Part shown: positions 39,004-47,216 of the stretch, one piece after another
Position numbering within the stretch: position 1 is the first letter of the stretch
How the letters are laid out: the number at the start of each line of letters is the position of its first letter
Origin: UBA6623 sp965226435
GTDB lineage: Bacteria > Acidobacteriota > Terriglobia > Bryobacterales > UBA6623
Assembly (NCBI GenBank): GCA_965226435.1
Contig: CBDDCY010000006.1
Coordinates: 248,001-312,000 of the forward strand
DNA length: 64,000 nucleotides
Direction of reading: 5' to 3'
The notes under the pieces: generated by a model
What the model was told of the DNA's origin: nothing
The model's input: only the letters and a program-made list of their open reading frames with translations
Databases searched by the model: none
Made by a program: the position numbers and the translations under genes

Positions 39004-40074
39004 TCAGGCGGTCCCGGGCAAACGTACGGTCTCGCCTGATTGCGCCGATTCGTAGGCGGCGAAGACCAACCCGAGCACGCGGCGGGCGTGGAGCATGGGT
39101 TGCTCATTGAACTCGCCGGCCTGGATCTGCTCCGCGAAGATACGCAAATGACTCGCCGTGGCCGAGGCGAACGCCGGACGTTGTTCGCGGACATAGGCAT
39201 GCGACCGGCCGCCGGCCTCCTCCCTCGCCTCTCCTCCCTTGACCAAACTAAATCGACCCGTCGGGCGCCCCAGCCGACGCGACCACTCGACCGATGCCCT
39301 CGCCACTCCGCCCAGCGCCAGACTGAGCGAGGCTCGCTCGCAATCCAGTTGGATATCCAAGTAGTGTTCGCGGGCGTGGGTCACGCGATTCAGCCACAGC
39401 GTCGCGATGCGCTCGCCGGGAAAACGCAGCGTGACCTGCACCAATACATCCGAGTCGAATGCCCGGCGTACTCTGGGCGTATGGGCCGTTAGTGATTCAG
39501 GAAAGTCGTCGAAGAGATAGCAAATCAGGTCAAGCGCGTGGGTGCCGAATTCGTAGAGCGAGCGCTTCAGCGCCTTGCGCCAGTCGACCTTTTCGGCTTC
39601 GGGAGGATGAAACATCCGCTGCTGACATTGGATCGCGAAAACATCGCCGAACTCCCCCGCCTTGACCCGACGACGCGTCTCGGCGTAGATCGGCATATGG
39701 CGATATTGGTTGTTGACGCGCAGCATCCGGCGGGCGCGGCGAGAGGCCTCGATCAGCTCGTCGGCTTCCTCCAGAGAAGACGTAAAGGGTTTCTCGCACA
39801 GCACATGAGCCCGCGCCTTCAACGCGGCACGGCAGAGCGCGTAATGGGAATCGGGCGGCGTTGCCACAATCACCAGATCGGGTTGTTCCTCGGCGAGCAA
39901 GGCGCCGGCGTCCTCGTACGCCCGCGGAATCCCAAAGCGATCGGCAAGCCGGTGGCGAGCTTCGTCAATCGGCTCGCAGGCGGCGACGACGTCGATTTCG
40001 GAAACGGCGCGGCAGGCCGGCAGATGGATTCGTTCGGCTGCTCCACCGAGGCCGAAAATCGCGGTTCGCAACAT
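39004..40074 (-). CDS. Gfo/Idh/MocA-family oxidoreductase (356 aa)
   Basis: NAD(P)-dependent dehydrogenase-like enzyme, cytosolic (no leader, unlike the one at 19066). The Rossmann motif TAIFGLGGAAERIHLPA is near 4-20, VIVATPPDSHYALCRAAL near 73, and CEKPFTSSLEEADELI near 94 carries the family's catalytic Lys. QYRHMPIYAETRRRVKAGEFG follows in the substrate domain. It could act on a nucleotide-sugar or free sugar; the surface-glycan cluster starts only about 0.9 kb away on the other strand. Confidence 0.85.
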   Translation of the reverse strand: MLRTAIFGLGGAAERIHLPACRAVSEIDVVAACEPIDEARHRLADRFGIPRAYEDAGALLAEEQPDLVIVATPPDSHYALCRAALKARAHVLCEKPFTSSLEEADELIEASRRARRMLRVNNQYRHMPIYAETRRRVKAGEFGDVFAIQCQQRMFHPPEAEKVDWRKALKRSLYEFGTHALDLICYLFDDFPESLTAHTPRVRRAFDSDVLVQVTLRFPGERIATLWLNRVTHAREHYLDIQLDCERASLSLALGGVARASVEWSRRLGRPTGRFSLVKGGEAREEAGGRSHAYVREQRPAFASATASHLRIFAEQIQAGEFNEQPMLHARRVLGLVFAAYESAQSGETVRLPGTA

Positions 40075-40131
40075 GAGTCGAGGAGAGTCGGAGGCTAAGC
40101 GCGTCAGGCGGCCGCGACGGACAACGGCGCG

Positions 40132-40764
40132 TTAGTTGTCCTTCTTTTCCTCTTCCTTCTTCTTGTTCGCTTCTTGTTGGGCGGCTTGGACTTCTTTTGC
40201 CTTTTCGACTTCAGCTAAGTCCCAACCGGTCTCGATTTCGAGCTCGGGAATGGCTTGCTGAAGCGCGCTAATACCCTGCTCGGTGACCTTGCTTTTCCAG
40301 ACATAGAGCTTCTTGAGGCTCTTGAGCCCGGTTAAGTGCTTGAGCCCGGCGTCGCTGACCTGCGTGCCGTAGAGATTCAGATAGACCAGCTTGGTAAGTC
40401 CCTTGAGGTGCGCTAACCCCGCGTCGCCGAGTCCGGTGTTCTCCAGGTGAAGCCGTTCGAGGGTCGCCAGACCGGCCAGATGCGCCAACCCGGCATCGCT
40501 GACGCCGGTTCGTCCCAGTCGCACCTCGTAGACCTTCGAAAGCTTCGCCACCGGCGCGAGATGTTCGTCCGTAATCTTGTCGCCGGCGAGTTGAAAATTC
40601 AGGTCCAACCGATCGTCGTTACGGGCGATTTCTCGCGCCGTGCCGCCGGCTTGCTCGATCTTCGCGATAGCTTCCTTTTCCACTTCGGACCGTTCGGCCG
40701 CGGGCGCCGGGCCCACGGCGTACAGGCCGCAAGCAACGATAACAGCCATCGATCGTATCTTCAT
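40132..40764 (-). CDS. Exported leucine-rich-repeat protein (210 aa)
   Basis: The start at 40764 is supported by a strong ribosome-binding site (GGAGGTTTCG then ATG) and a signal peptide (VIVACGLYAVGPAPAAE); the longer open frame has no such signals. It has about five LRRs of the planctomycete/acidobacterial type: VSDAGLAHLAGLATLERLHLEN, LGDAGLAHLKGLTKLVYLNLYG, VSDAGLKHLTGLKSLKKLYVWK. The C-terminus is a Glu/Lys-rich helical tail. A protein-binding role outside the cytoplasm is likely; partners unknown. Confidence 0.85.
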   Translation of the reverse strand: MKIRSMAVIVACGLYAVGPAPAAERSEVEKEAIAKIEQAGGTAREIARNDDRLDLNFQLAGDKITDEHLAPVAKLSKVYEVRLGRTGVSDAGLAHLAGLATLERLHLENTGLGDAGLAHLKGLTKLVYLNLYGTQVSDAGLKHLTGLKSLKKLYVWKSKVTEQGISALQQAIPELEIETGWDLAEVEKAKEVQAAQQEANKKKEEEKKDN

Positions 40765-40964
40765 CGAAACCTCCTTGCGCGGAAAGAATCGGCTGAGCGA
40801 ATCCCTACGTCTCTCCGATAGCGTCAAGTCGCCCAAGATCGCCGACTCACAACTACTATGCGACGCCGAGCGCGTGTTCCGCAACGCTTCGACGCCCCAG
40901 CGCCGGGCTTCAAGGGGCCAAAGCAACGTTGCAGCCGTCGGCGAAGGGTCCCTACACTGGACGA

Positions 40965-42020
40965 TTGACCGACTCTCCCTCGGTGCCGGGCCTGTCCGTG
41001 ATTGTTCCGGTGCACAACGCCGCCGCCCATCTCGAGCGCTGCATAGCGGCGATTTTCAGTTCCCGCTTCCCTGATTTTGAATGTATCGTTGTGGACGACG
41101 GCTCGACGGACGGGTCGGCGGAAGTAGCCGAGCGCCTTGGCTGTCGCGTCTTTCGGCTGGCGACGAACCAAGGTCCCGCGACTGCCCGCAACCTGGCGGC
41201 CAAGCAAGCGCGGGCGAAGATTCTGTTCTTCACCGACGCCGATGTCACCGTTACACCCGATACGCTCGGCCGTGTCAGGAATCACTTCGCCCAAACCTCC
41301 TCACCAGACGCCGTGATCGGCTCCTATGACGACGACCCTCCCGGGCCGGGCTTCTTGTCGCAATACAAGACTCTACAGCAACACTTCGTCCACCAGACCA
41401 GTTCCCAACAAGCTATTGCTTTTTGGAGCGGCTGCGGTGCGGTACGCAAGGAAGTTTTCATGCGCCTAGGAGGTTTCTCACAGATCTATGCGCGCCCGTC
41501 GGTTGAGGACATCGAGTTCGGATATCGTTTGATAGCGGATGGGGCGAGCATTCTGCTCGACAAAGGGCTCCAGGTCAAACACTGGAAGCAGTGGACGCTC
41601 GGGACGCTTCTCAGAACCGACATTTTTGACCGCGGGGTGCCGTGGACGGAGTTGATTCTTAGTAGCTCATCCATGCCCCGCGACCTCAATCTCAAAGTGT
41701 CGCAACGCTTGAGCGTCGTGCTGATACATCTTGCCGCGGCCACTTTGGCGGCCTGGGCGATTTGCTTCCGCGATTCGCCGATAGGGCTCGTGACGCCGCT
41801 TGCCGCTAGTGCGGCCGTCGCCGCGATGAACGTCCGCTTCTACGCTTTTCTGGTACGCCGACGCGGTATCTGGTTTGCCCCGCGGGCGATCCCCGTTCAT
41901 TTCCTGTATTACTACTACAGCGGTATCGCGTTCGTGATCGGTACCCTTCGATATGAGTGGAAGCGATGGTTTTCGACGCCCCGCGGCGGCGAGAAGACAA
42001 ATCACCCGAGCGAGAAATAG
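40965..42020 (+). CDS. Family 2 glycosyltransferase with C-terminal membrane segments
   Basis: GT-A fold: LSVIVPVHNAAAHLERCIAAI near the N-terminus, CIVVDDGSTDGS, TARNLAAKQARAKILFFTDADV with the DxD metal-binding motif, and FWSGCGAVRKEVFMRLGGF with VEDIEFGYRL further on. The C-terminal third has three or so membrane helices (VVLIHLAAATLAAWAI, VTPLAASAAVAAMNV, YYYYSGIAFVIGTL), so it is likely inner-membrane bound. The start is uncertain: TTG at 40929 or 40965, or GTG at 40983; 40965 is used here. First gene of a cluster with a methyltransferase and two more GT2 genes. Confidence 0.87.
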   Translation: MTDSPSVPGLSVIVPVHNAAAHLERCIAAIFSSRFPDFECIVVDDGSTDGSAEVAERLGCRVFRLATNQGPATARNLAAKQARAKILFFTDADVTVTPDTLGRVRNHFAQTSSPDAVIGSYDDDPPGPGFLSQYKTLQQHFVHQTSSQQAIAFWSGCGAVRKEVFMRLGGFSQIYARPSVEDIEFGYRLIADGASILLDKGLQVKHWKQWTLGTLLRTDIFDRGVPWTELILSSSSMPRDLNLKVSQRLSVVLIHLAAATLAAWAICFRDSPIGLVTPLAASAAVAAMNVRFYAFLVRRRGIWFAPRAIPVHFLYYYYSGIAFVIGTLRYEWKRWFSTPRGGEKTNHPSEK

Positions 42021-42076
42021 TCAGTCCCGTGAACCCGGATACATGAGAAATTCCGGTAATCTCGGAGTCGAACGCC

Positions 42077-42862
42077 ATGAGTGATCATGCGGCGCCGAAA
42101 ATCTCGACGCCCGAGTATTACGACCGGCTCGAGGCGCTCGAAGACGCCCACCCCTGGACCGAAGCGATGCGGCAAACCGCCTTTGCCTTGCTGGAGCGGT
42201 TCGGGTCGGACGCGCCTTCCGCGCGTTTGCTTGACGCCGGCTGCGGCACCGGATTGTTCTTGAAGCAAGCCGAGAGCCGCCCGCCGGGTGGCATGGCGAT
42301 GGGCTGTGATGCGTCCATGGATGGCCTGCGGCGCGCACGGCGTCGGGGTGCGGTTTGTCTAGCGGCGGCTACGGTGTGTGAGCTACCGTTTCGAGGTGAG
42401 TGTCTCGATACAGTGACGTGTTTCGATGTCTTGCAACATTTGCGCTCCACCCAGGCGCGAGCAACGATCGATGAGTTTCATCGTGTCTTGAAGAACGAAG
42501 GTGTATTGCTCATTCGCGCCGCGGCACGACGCGGATGGGGCCGAAAAAGTCACCAAGACACCGAGGACTACCAACAATGGGAGCCCGATAAGCTGCGACA
42601 ACTGCTCGAAGCAGGCGGCTTTCACGTCGTCTTCGTCACCTTGACCAACTTCCTTCCGGCCGTTTGGGCCGATGGGCGCGGGTGGGCGTTGGAGGAGGCG
42701 CCGCGAGGCGACGAGGGACTGCGCCCGCGGCCCTTGTCGAGCGAAAGTTTCAAAGGCCGCCTGCTTAGGGCCTATTGGCACATCGAGCGCCGCTGGATTC
42801 TCGAACACGGCTGTCGGCCCCCATTGGGTCACACGGTTTATTGCGTCTCCCGAAAGGGGTGA
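42077..42862 (+). CDS. Class I SAM-dependent methyltransferase (261 aa)
   Basis: SAM-binding motif ARLLDAGCGTGLFLKQAE near 49-67, an acidic loop MGCDASMDGLRRAR, and VTCFDVLQHLRSTQARATIDEFHRVLKNEGVLLIRA near 112-150 (motifs IV-VI of the Methyltransf_11 type). It lies between glycosyltransferases on the same strand, so it may methylate a sugar or a lipid-linked glycan, though this is inference from context. Confidence 0.85.
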   Translation: MSDHAAPKISTPEYYDRLEALEDAHPWTEAMRQTAFALLERFGSDAPSARLLDAGCGTGLFLKQAESRPPGGMAMGCDASMDGLRRARRRGAVCLAAATVCELPFRGECLDTVTCFDVLQHLRSTQARATIDEFHRVLKNEGVLLIRAAARRGWGRKSHQDTEDYQQWEPDKLRQLLEAGGFHVVFVTLTNFLPAVWADGRGWALEEAPRGDEGLRPRPLSSESFKGRLLRAYWHIERRWILEHGCRPPLGHTVYCVSRKG

Positions 42863-42889
42863 CCGGCGGCTAAGCGGGCGTAGAGAGCG

Positions 42890-43807
42890 ATGGGGCAAAG
42901 TCAACAAACTTCCGAAGCCCCCACCTTGTCGGTCGTCGTTGTGTCTTTCAATCAACCCCGGCTGCTCGAACGATGTTTGACCGCGCTCGAAGGCCAAGGC
43001 GCGGCCGAAATCATTGTCGTGGACGCGTCTGATGAGGACCCCGCCCCGGCCCTCACGCAACGCTTCGAAGCGGTGACGTTCGTCCACATCAACGAGCCGC
43101 GATCGATTCCTCAATTGCGTTGGGAGGGTGTCCGCCGAACCCGCGGCGATGTCATCGCGCAACTGGAATCCACCATGGAGCCCGCGGCAGGTTGGGGCGA
43201 GGCTTTGCGCGCCGCTCACCGGGACGGTCCGGCGGACGTGGTGGGTGGCCCGGTGGCGTTTCAGACCGGCCCCCAGACCTCGGCCTTTCAATGGGCTGAT
43301 TTCTTACACGAATATGGACGCCACATGGCGCCCAAAAGCGATGGTTTCGCGAAAGAACTCAGCGGGGCCAATTGCTCCTACCGCCGCTCGGCGATCGAAG
43401 AGTGCCTCGATCTACTCGAGGATGGGGCCTGGGAAGGTCCGATCCATGACCGTCTGCGACAGCAAGGTGGAGAGCTTTGGCGCGCCTCGGGCGCGGTGGT
43501 TTTCTATCGCGGCGACGCGAGGTTTCGGACGCTCATTCGGCAACGTTTCCACTACGGGCGCTGGCATGCCGGGGAGCGACGAAAAGAAATGAGCCCTCCG
43601 GAGCGCATTCTGAGAGCCGCACTGTTCCCGCTCGTCCCTTTCGTCCTGCATTGGCGGCTTTGGAATTCACTGGATGGGAAACCGGAAGCCCGCTTGCACA
43701 GCCTGCGCGGCGTGGCATGGCTGTGGTTTTCCTACTCGTTGTGGGCGACGGGAGAAGCCTGCGGCTACTTATTCGGAAGCGGGTCGAGTCGGGGACGGAT
43801 TTTCTAA
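42890..43807 (+). CDS. Family 2 glycosyltransferase-like protein (305 aa)
   Basis: The N-terminus TLSVVVVSFNQPRLLERCLTALE is GT2-type, with EIIVVDASDEDPAPAL in the nucleotide-binding region. Where GT2 enzymes have DxD this protein reads IAQLESTMEPAAGW (Glu-x-Thr). The middle holds AFQWADFLHEYGRHMAP and ELSGANCSYRRSAIEE, closely paralleled by the next gene, so the two are tandem paralogues. The C-terminus has membrane-like segments (ILRAALFPLVPFVLHW, WLWFSYSLWATGEACGYLF). The stop overlaps the next start (TAATG). Confidence 0.8.
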   Translation: MGQSQQTSEAPTLSVVVVSFNQPRLLERCLTALEGQGAAEIIVVDASDEDPAPALTQRFEAVTFVHINEPRSIPQLRWEGVRRTRGDVIAQLESTMEPAAGWGEALRAAHRDGPADVVGGPVAFQTGPQTSAFQWADFLHEYGRHMAPKSDGFAKELSGANCSYRRSAIEECLDLLEDGAWEGPIHDRLRQQGGELWRASGAVVFYRGDARFRTLIRQRFHYGRWHAGERRKEMSPPERILRAALFPLVPFVLHWRLWNSLDGKPEARLHSLRGVAWLWFSYSLWATGEACGYLFGSGSSRGRIF

Positions 43808-44700
43808 TGCAGCCTAAGCTGACCGTTGTGGTCCCGTGGGTTAACCGAGGCCCATGGATCGACGAATGCCTGGCCCGGCTTGAGGCGCAGAGTTGCCGGG
43901 ACAGGTTGGAAATCATCGTCTACACCCGTTTCTTGGCAGAGGAAACCGCGCCCCTCGCCGGCCGCTTCCCCGGCGTGCGCTTCGAAAGCGGCCTTGATGG
44001 GCTATCGATCCCGGCTCTGCGTTGGCGCGGGTTTTGCGAGGCAGCGGCCGAGAAGGTAGCCGTGATGGAAGACCACTGTTTGGCCGCGGCCGATTGGGCG
44101 ACGCGAATAATGGATTGGCACGCGGCCGGGTATGACGTCGTTGCCGGCCCGATCGAAAATGCCTCGCGGAACACCGTCTTCGATTGGGCGTTCTTCTTGC
44201 TGGAATATGCCGGTGTCATGCCTCCGGCGGAGTCGAGTGGGCCCAGCGCCATCGCGGGCGGCAATGTCAGCTATCGCAAATCGGTCTTGCCGATCGAAGA
44301 TGAGCGCTTCGGTTCGTTATGGGAGGGTTTTCTGCTTGACCATCTCGATGAAAACGGAGCGAAGTTTCTCGTCGACTCGAAGATTGCCGTCGAGCATCTG
44401 AATCCCTTCCGGTTTGGGGAGTTCGCCGCGCAGAAGTTTCTCTACGCACGCTCTTTCGCGGCTATGCGGGCTCAACGGTGGGGTGAAGGGAAGCGGTTGC
44501 TTTCTGCCGCGGCGGCCGGTTGCGCCCTGCCCCTCATGCTGCCGTTACGGTTGCTGCGCGCCGTCCGCCGAAAGCGCCGTCACAGGGGCAAACTGTTGGT
44601 CGCCTTTCCGATGATTGTCATTCTCATCGCGTGCGGCATTGCCGGCGAACTCATCGGGTACGTCGCCGGCGATGGTGGAAGCTTGGCCCGAGTGCGGTAG
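43807..44700 (+). CDS. Family 2 glycosyltransferase-like protein (297 aa)
   Basis: ATG at 43807 overlaps the previous TAA, arguing for coupling; the longer open frame upstream is a shadow of the previous gene. N-terminus KLTVVVPWVNRGPWIDECLARLE is GT2-like. The metal-site position reads VAVMEDHCLAAADWA in place of DxD. VFDWAFFLLEYAGVMPP and AIAGGNVSYRKSVLP align with the preceding paralogue, and a membrane helix lies near the C-terminus (LLVAFPMIVILIACGIAGELIGYV). Donor and acceptor unknown. Confidence 0.8.
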   Translation: MQPKLTVVVPWVNRGPWIDECLARLEAQSCRDRLEIIVYTRFLAEETAPLAGRFPGVRFESGLDGLSIPALRWRGFCEAAAEKVAVMEDHCLAAADWATRIMDWHAAGYDVVAGPIENASRNTVFDWAFFLLEYAGVMPPAESSGPSAIAGGNVSYRKSVLPIEDERFGSLWEGFLLDHLDENGAKFLVDSKIAVEHLNPFRFGEFAAQKFLYARSFAAMRAQRWGEGKRLLSAAAAGCALPLMLPLRLLRAVRRKRRHRGKLLVAFPMIVILIACGIAGELIGYVAGDGGSLARVR

Positions 44701-44799
44701 AGCGGGCGAGGCCGCCGAAAACCCGTCAGCGGCGCGTCTCGGCACGCTAGAATAAACGCTCGTTCGCAGTATTCGGAATCAACAAAGGAAACCCCCTCA

Positions 44800-45396
44800 A
44801 TGAACCTTGCGCAAAAACTCGACGAATCGATCTCGCGATGGAATCTACTGGAAAGCGCCTTTTATCAAGCCTGGAGCGAAGGCTGCTTGCCTCGCGAATC
44901 CCTGGCGCGCTACGCCAACGAATACGGTGCCTTCATTTCCTTGATTCCCAAGGGATGGGCGATCCACGGTGACAGCGCGATTGCCGCCGAGGAGCGCGAG
45001 CACGTTGAGCTATGGCGAGGGTTCGCCGAGTCGCTGGGCGTCGACATCGGCCAAGCCGAAACTTCCGCCGTTCGTGAGCTGGTCGAGACAGCCGATTCGC
45101 TATTCTCGGACGCGACGACCTCGCTCGGCGCTCTTTACGCCTTCGAGGCGCAGCAGCCTCGCACGGCCGCCACCAAGTTGGCCGGGCTCCGCGAGCACTA
45201 CGATCTTTCCGAAAAGGCGCACACCTACTTCGCCGTTCACGCCGACGACGAGGAAGAGCCGGCCCTGTTGCGTCGCCGCATGGAGGCGTTATCGCCTTCG
45301 GAAAAAGCGCGTGCCGCCGACGCCTGTGAAAAGATGTGCCGCGCCCTCCGCAAGGCATTGGACGCCCTCGCCCCCGCTAACTTAACCGTGCAATAG
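44800..45396 (+). CDS. TenA/CADD-like protein (haem-oxygenase-like fold), 198 aa
   Basis: Helical protein of the TenA/PqqC/CADD superfamily, whose members are thiaminases, quinone-cofactor enzymes or diiron oxygenases. Visible: LESAFYQAWSEGCL near 17, EEREHVELW near 65-73 (Glu and His ligands in diiron members), LYAFEAQQPRTAATK near 112 (Glu ligand), and KAHTYFAVHADDEEEP near 140-155. In diiron members the last motif usually reads H-x3-D-x2-H; here it is H-x3-E and the last His is replaced, so full metal binding is in doubt. Ribosome-binding site AAAGGA upstream. It is separate from the glycan genes by 99 bp. Confidence 0.75.
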   Translation: MNLAQKLDESISRWNLLESAFYQAWSEGCLPRESLARYANEYGAFISLIPKGWAIHGDSAIAAEEREHVELWRGFAESLGVDIGQAETSAVRELVETADSLFSDATTSLGALYAFEAQQPRTAATKLAGLREHYDLSEKAHTYFAVHADDEEEPALLRRRMEALSPSEKARAADACEKMCRALRKALDALAPANLTVQ

Positions 45397-45599
45397 CGGA
45401 CTCGCCGGAACAGGGGTAACACTATCGTTGAGGGGAAGGAGCAGGCAGCGGCGTCTCTCAGAGCTGCCTCTGCCCGCTTCCCGCGCTGCTTGGCGTGCCT
45501 TCCTGTTGAAGGGCGATGATAATGTCCCCTTGAGAGGGCGATAGAAATGTCCCCTAATCTAAGGCTCCGAAGGAGGAGCCTAGATTGGAGAGGACATGG

Positions 45600-46376
45600 A
45601 TGAACGACAAGGAATTGAGACGGGGCGAGGTACTGGGCCGGGTGAAGCGAGGCGAGTTGAAGCTGAGCGAGGCGGCGCGGACACTCGATATCAGTTATCG
45701 CCAGACCAAGCGGATCTGGAGGCGCTACAGCGCGGGAGGGACAAAAGCATTGAAGCACGGCAACGTGGGCCGGGTATCGAACCGCGCCAAGCCGGCGGAA
45801 GTTCGCAAGCGAGTGCTGCAACTGGTGCGCGAACACTACTCCGGCGAGCCGCACGAGCGCTTCGGGCCGACGCTGGCGGCCGAGCATTTGTGGACAGACC
45901 ACGATCTGAAACTATCGGTGCGAACACTGCGGCTCTGGATGCTCGCCGAGGGCCTGTGGAGCCGCCGCCGCAAGCGCCGGCCGCATCGCTCGCGGCGGCG
46001 GCGTAAAGCGCACTTGGGCGAGCTGATCCAGGTCGACGGTTCGCACCACGAGTGGCTCGAAGCGCGCGGGCGGAAAGGTTGCCTGATGAACTTCGTCGAC
46101 GATGCGACCGGTCTGGCGCTGTGCCGTTTCTCGAGCGAGGAAACGACTTGGGCGGCGGCCGATCTGCTCGAAGCCTGGGTGCGTCAATACGGCGTTCCGA
46201 AGGCGTTGTATTGCGACTGGAAGAACGTCTACAAGCGCCGGCCAACGTCGCGTGAAGCGCTGGAAGGCATCGAGCCCGAGACGCAGTTCGGACGCATGTG
46301 CGCCAAGCTCGGCATTGGTATCATCGCCGCTTCGTCACCGCAAGCGAAGGGCCGCGTGGATGTCAAGAGGCGATAG
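45600..46376 (+). pseudogene. ISNCY-like transposase, 3'-truncated
   Basis: N-terminal helix-turn-helix KRGELKLSEAARTLDISYRQTKRIWRRY, linker, then the catalytic core: LGELIQVDGSHHEWLEARG (first Asp), VDDATGLALCRF, and VPKALYCDWKNVYKRR (second Asp). It ends AASSPQAKGRVDVKRR, where intact homologues continue through the catalytic Glu (KGRVERNH...). The last codons VKRR come from the palindromic IS-end sequence at 46361. ATG 45600 follows GGAGAGG. Not able to transpose on its own. Confidence 0.8.
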
Positions 46377-46502
46377 AAATGTCCCCTTGGTTAGCCCGGT
46401 AGAAATGTCCCCTTTTACTTAAAAGGGGACATTTCTACCGGGCTAACCAAGGGGACATTTCTATCGCCCTACCGAGGGGGACATTTCTATCGCCTCTTGA
46501 CA
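46361..46502. repeat. Nested palindrome of IS ends, 49-bp arms
   Basis: The core is a perfect inverted repeat: arms 46369-46417 and 46420-46468, with only CT at the centre. An outer pair, TGTCAAGAGGCGATAGAAATGTCCCC (26 bp, 46361-46386) and its reverse complement at 46477-46502, encloses it. The arms are made of tandem IS-end sequence. It could extrude as a cruciform or act as a strong hairpin in RNA. Confidence 0.85.
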
Positions 46503-46595
46503 GCTTGGCGTGCCTTGGTTGACTCTCCGCGTTGGCCGGGCTATGCTCGAAGCTGTGTGGGCGGTGGCTTTGGCTGCCGTCGACGCGGCCTTGCT

Positions 46596-46773
46596 GTAGG
46601 TGCCCACATGGGCATAACAGGGAAGTCCGGTGCAAATCCGGCGCGGTCCCGCCACTGTGAACGGCGAGCCGTTCCCCAACATTGAGTCACTCGGCATTTG
46701 GCCGGGGAAGGCTGGGGAACAGCGAGGGCGGCATTTCGATGTCGCTGAAAGCCGTAAGCCAGGAGACCTACCT
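46596..46773 (+). ncRNA. Cobalamin (AdoCbl-type) riboswitch
   Basis: Closing stem GTAGGT (46596-46601) pairs with ACCTAC (46766-46771). The conserved core is seen at GGTGCAAATCCGGCGCGG-TCCCGCCACTGTGAA (about 46630-46660), and the B12-box-like AGCCAGGAGACCT near 46758-46768 is close to the family consensus (GCCACTG core and GCCAxGxxACCT end). It lies upstream of the TonB receptor at 47217, whose transport it should repress when corrinoid is plentiful. Confidence 0.92.
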
Positions 46774-46842
46774 AAAGCAGATAGTCGGCACGTTTTCCGC
46801 GGGCAACGGATGTGCGCCCTTGCAGCCTGTTCGGCTGTGATC

Positions 46843-46876
46843 GCCCTTGTTCCCCGGCGGGAGCGAGGGCTTTTTT
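46843..46876 (+). terminator. Intrinsic terminator of the riboswitch expression platform
   Basis: A 12-bp stem, GCCCTTGTTCCC (46843-46854) with GGGAGCGAGGGC (46859-46870), a CGGC loop, then six T (46871-46876). Placed 70 bp after the riboswitch and 340 bp before the receptor start, it is well set to end transcription when cobalamin is bound. The remaining stretch to 47216 holds no gene. Confidence 0.85.
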
Positions 46877-47216
46877 GCGCGGCGACCCGTAGCGTAGTCC
46901 GACGACGCGAAAAAAGGGTACAGCCACCGATTTTCGTGATGCACCGGCGGTCGAAACAGGCGACTCGCCGGGAGAAAATCGGCCGGCAGTCCCCCATTTT
47001 CGCTTGAGGACTCTTGCCGCGGCCCACCGGGCGCCGCCCCTCGACTTCTCGCCCTCAAGTCCCACAAGGGCTCATCCGTTTTGATGCGCGTCTTTGGATC
47101 CGCGCGGCGGCCTATCGGCCGTTGGGTCTGGAGCGGCATACCGGAGAAGCGACTCTTCGCGAGTCAAGCGTGCCTTCCATTTTTGGTTTAGCCAACGAGG
47201 AAAGGTAACTACCACC

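Larger units (their letters stand above)
45502..46502 (+). mobile_element. Remnant of an ISNCY-like insertion sequence with clustered IS-end repeats
   Basis: Sequence from 45502 to 46502 is flanked by an identical 14-bp GCTTGGCGTGCCTT (45488-45501 and 46503-46516), probably the original target. Inside are a truncated transposase gene and several copies of GATAGAAATGTCCCC, the putative IS terminal sequence: plus strand near 45540, 46372 and 46401, minus strand near 46425, 46451 and 46477. The right part of the transposase gene is missing, so the element is defective. Confidence 0.75.

Noticed and set aside
43477..43806. A 110-codon upstream extension of the third GT2 gene.
   Set aside because: It overlaps the previous gene completely; the GT2 N-terminus and the TAATG coupling place the start at 43807.
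45500..46502. Repeated 15-bp GATAGAAATGTCCCC copies, first considered as a CRISPR-like array.
   Set aside because: Copies are in both orientations, with irregular spacing and no unique spacers; they are IS-end sequences.
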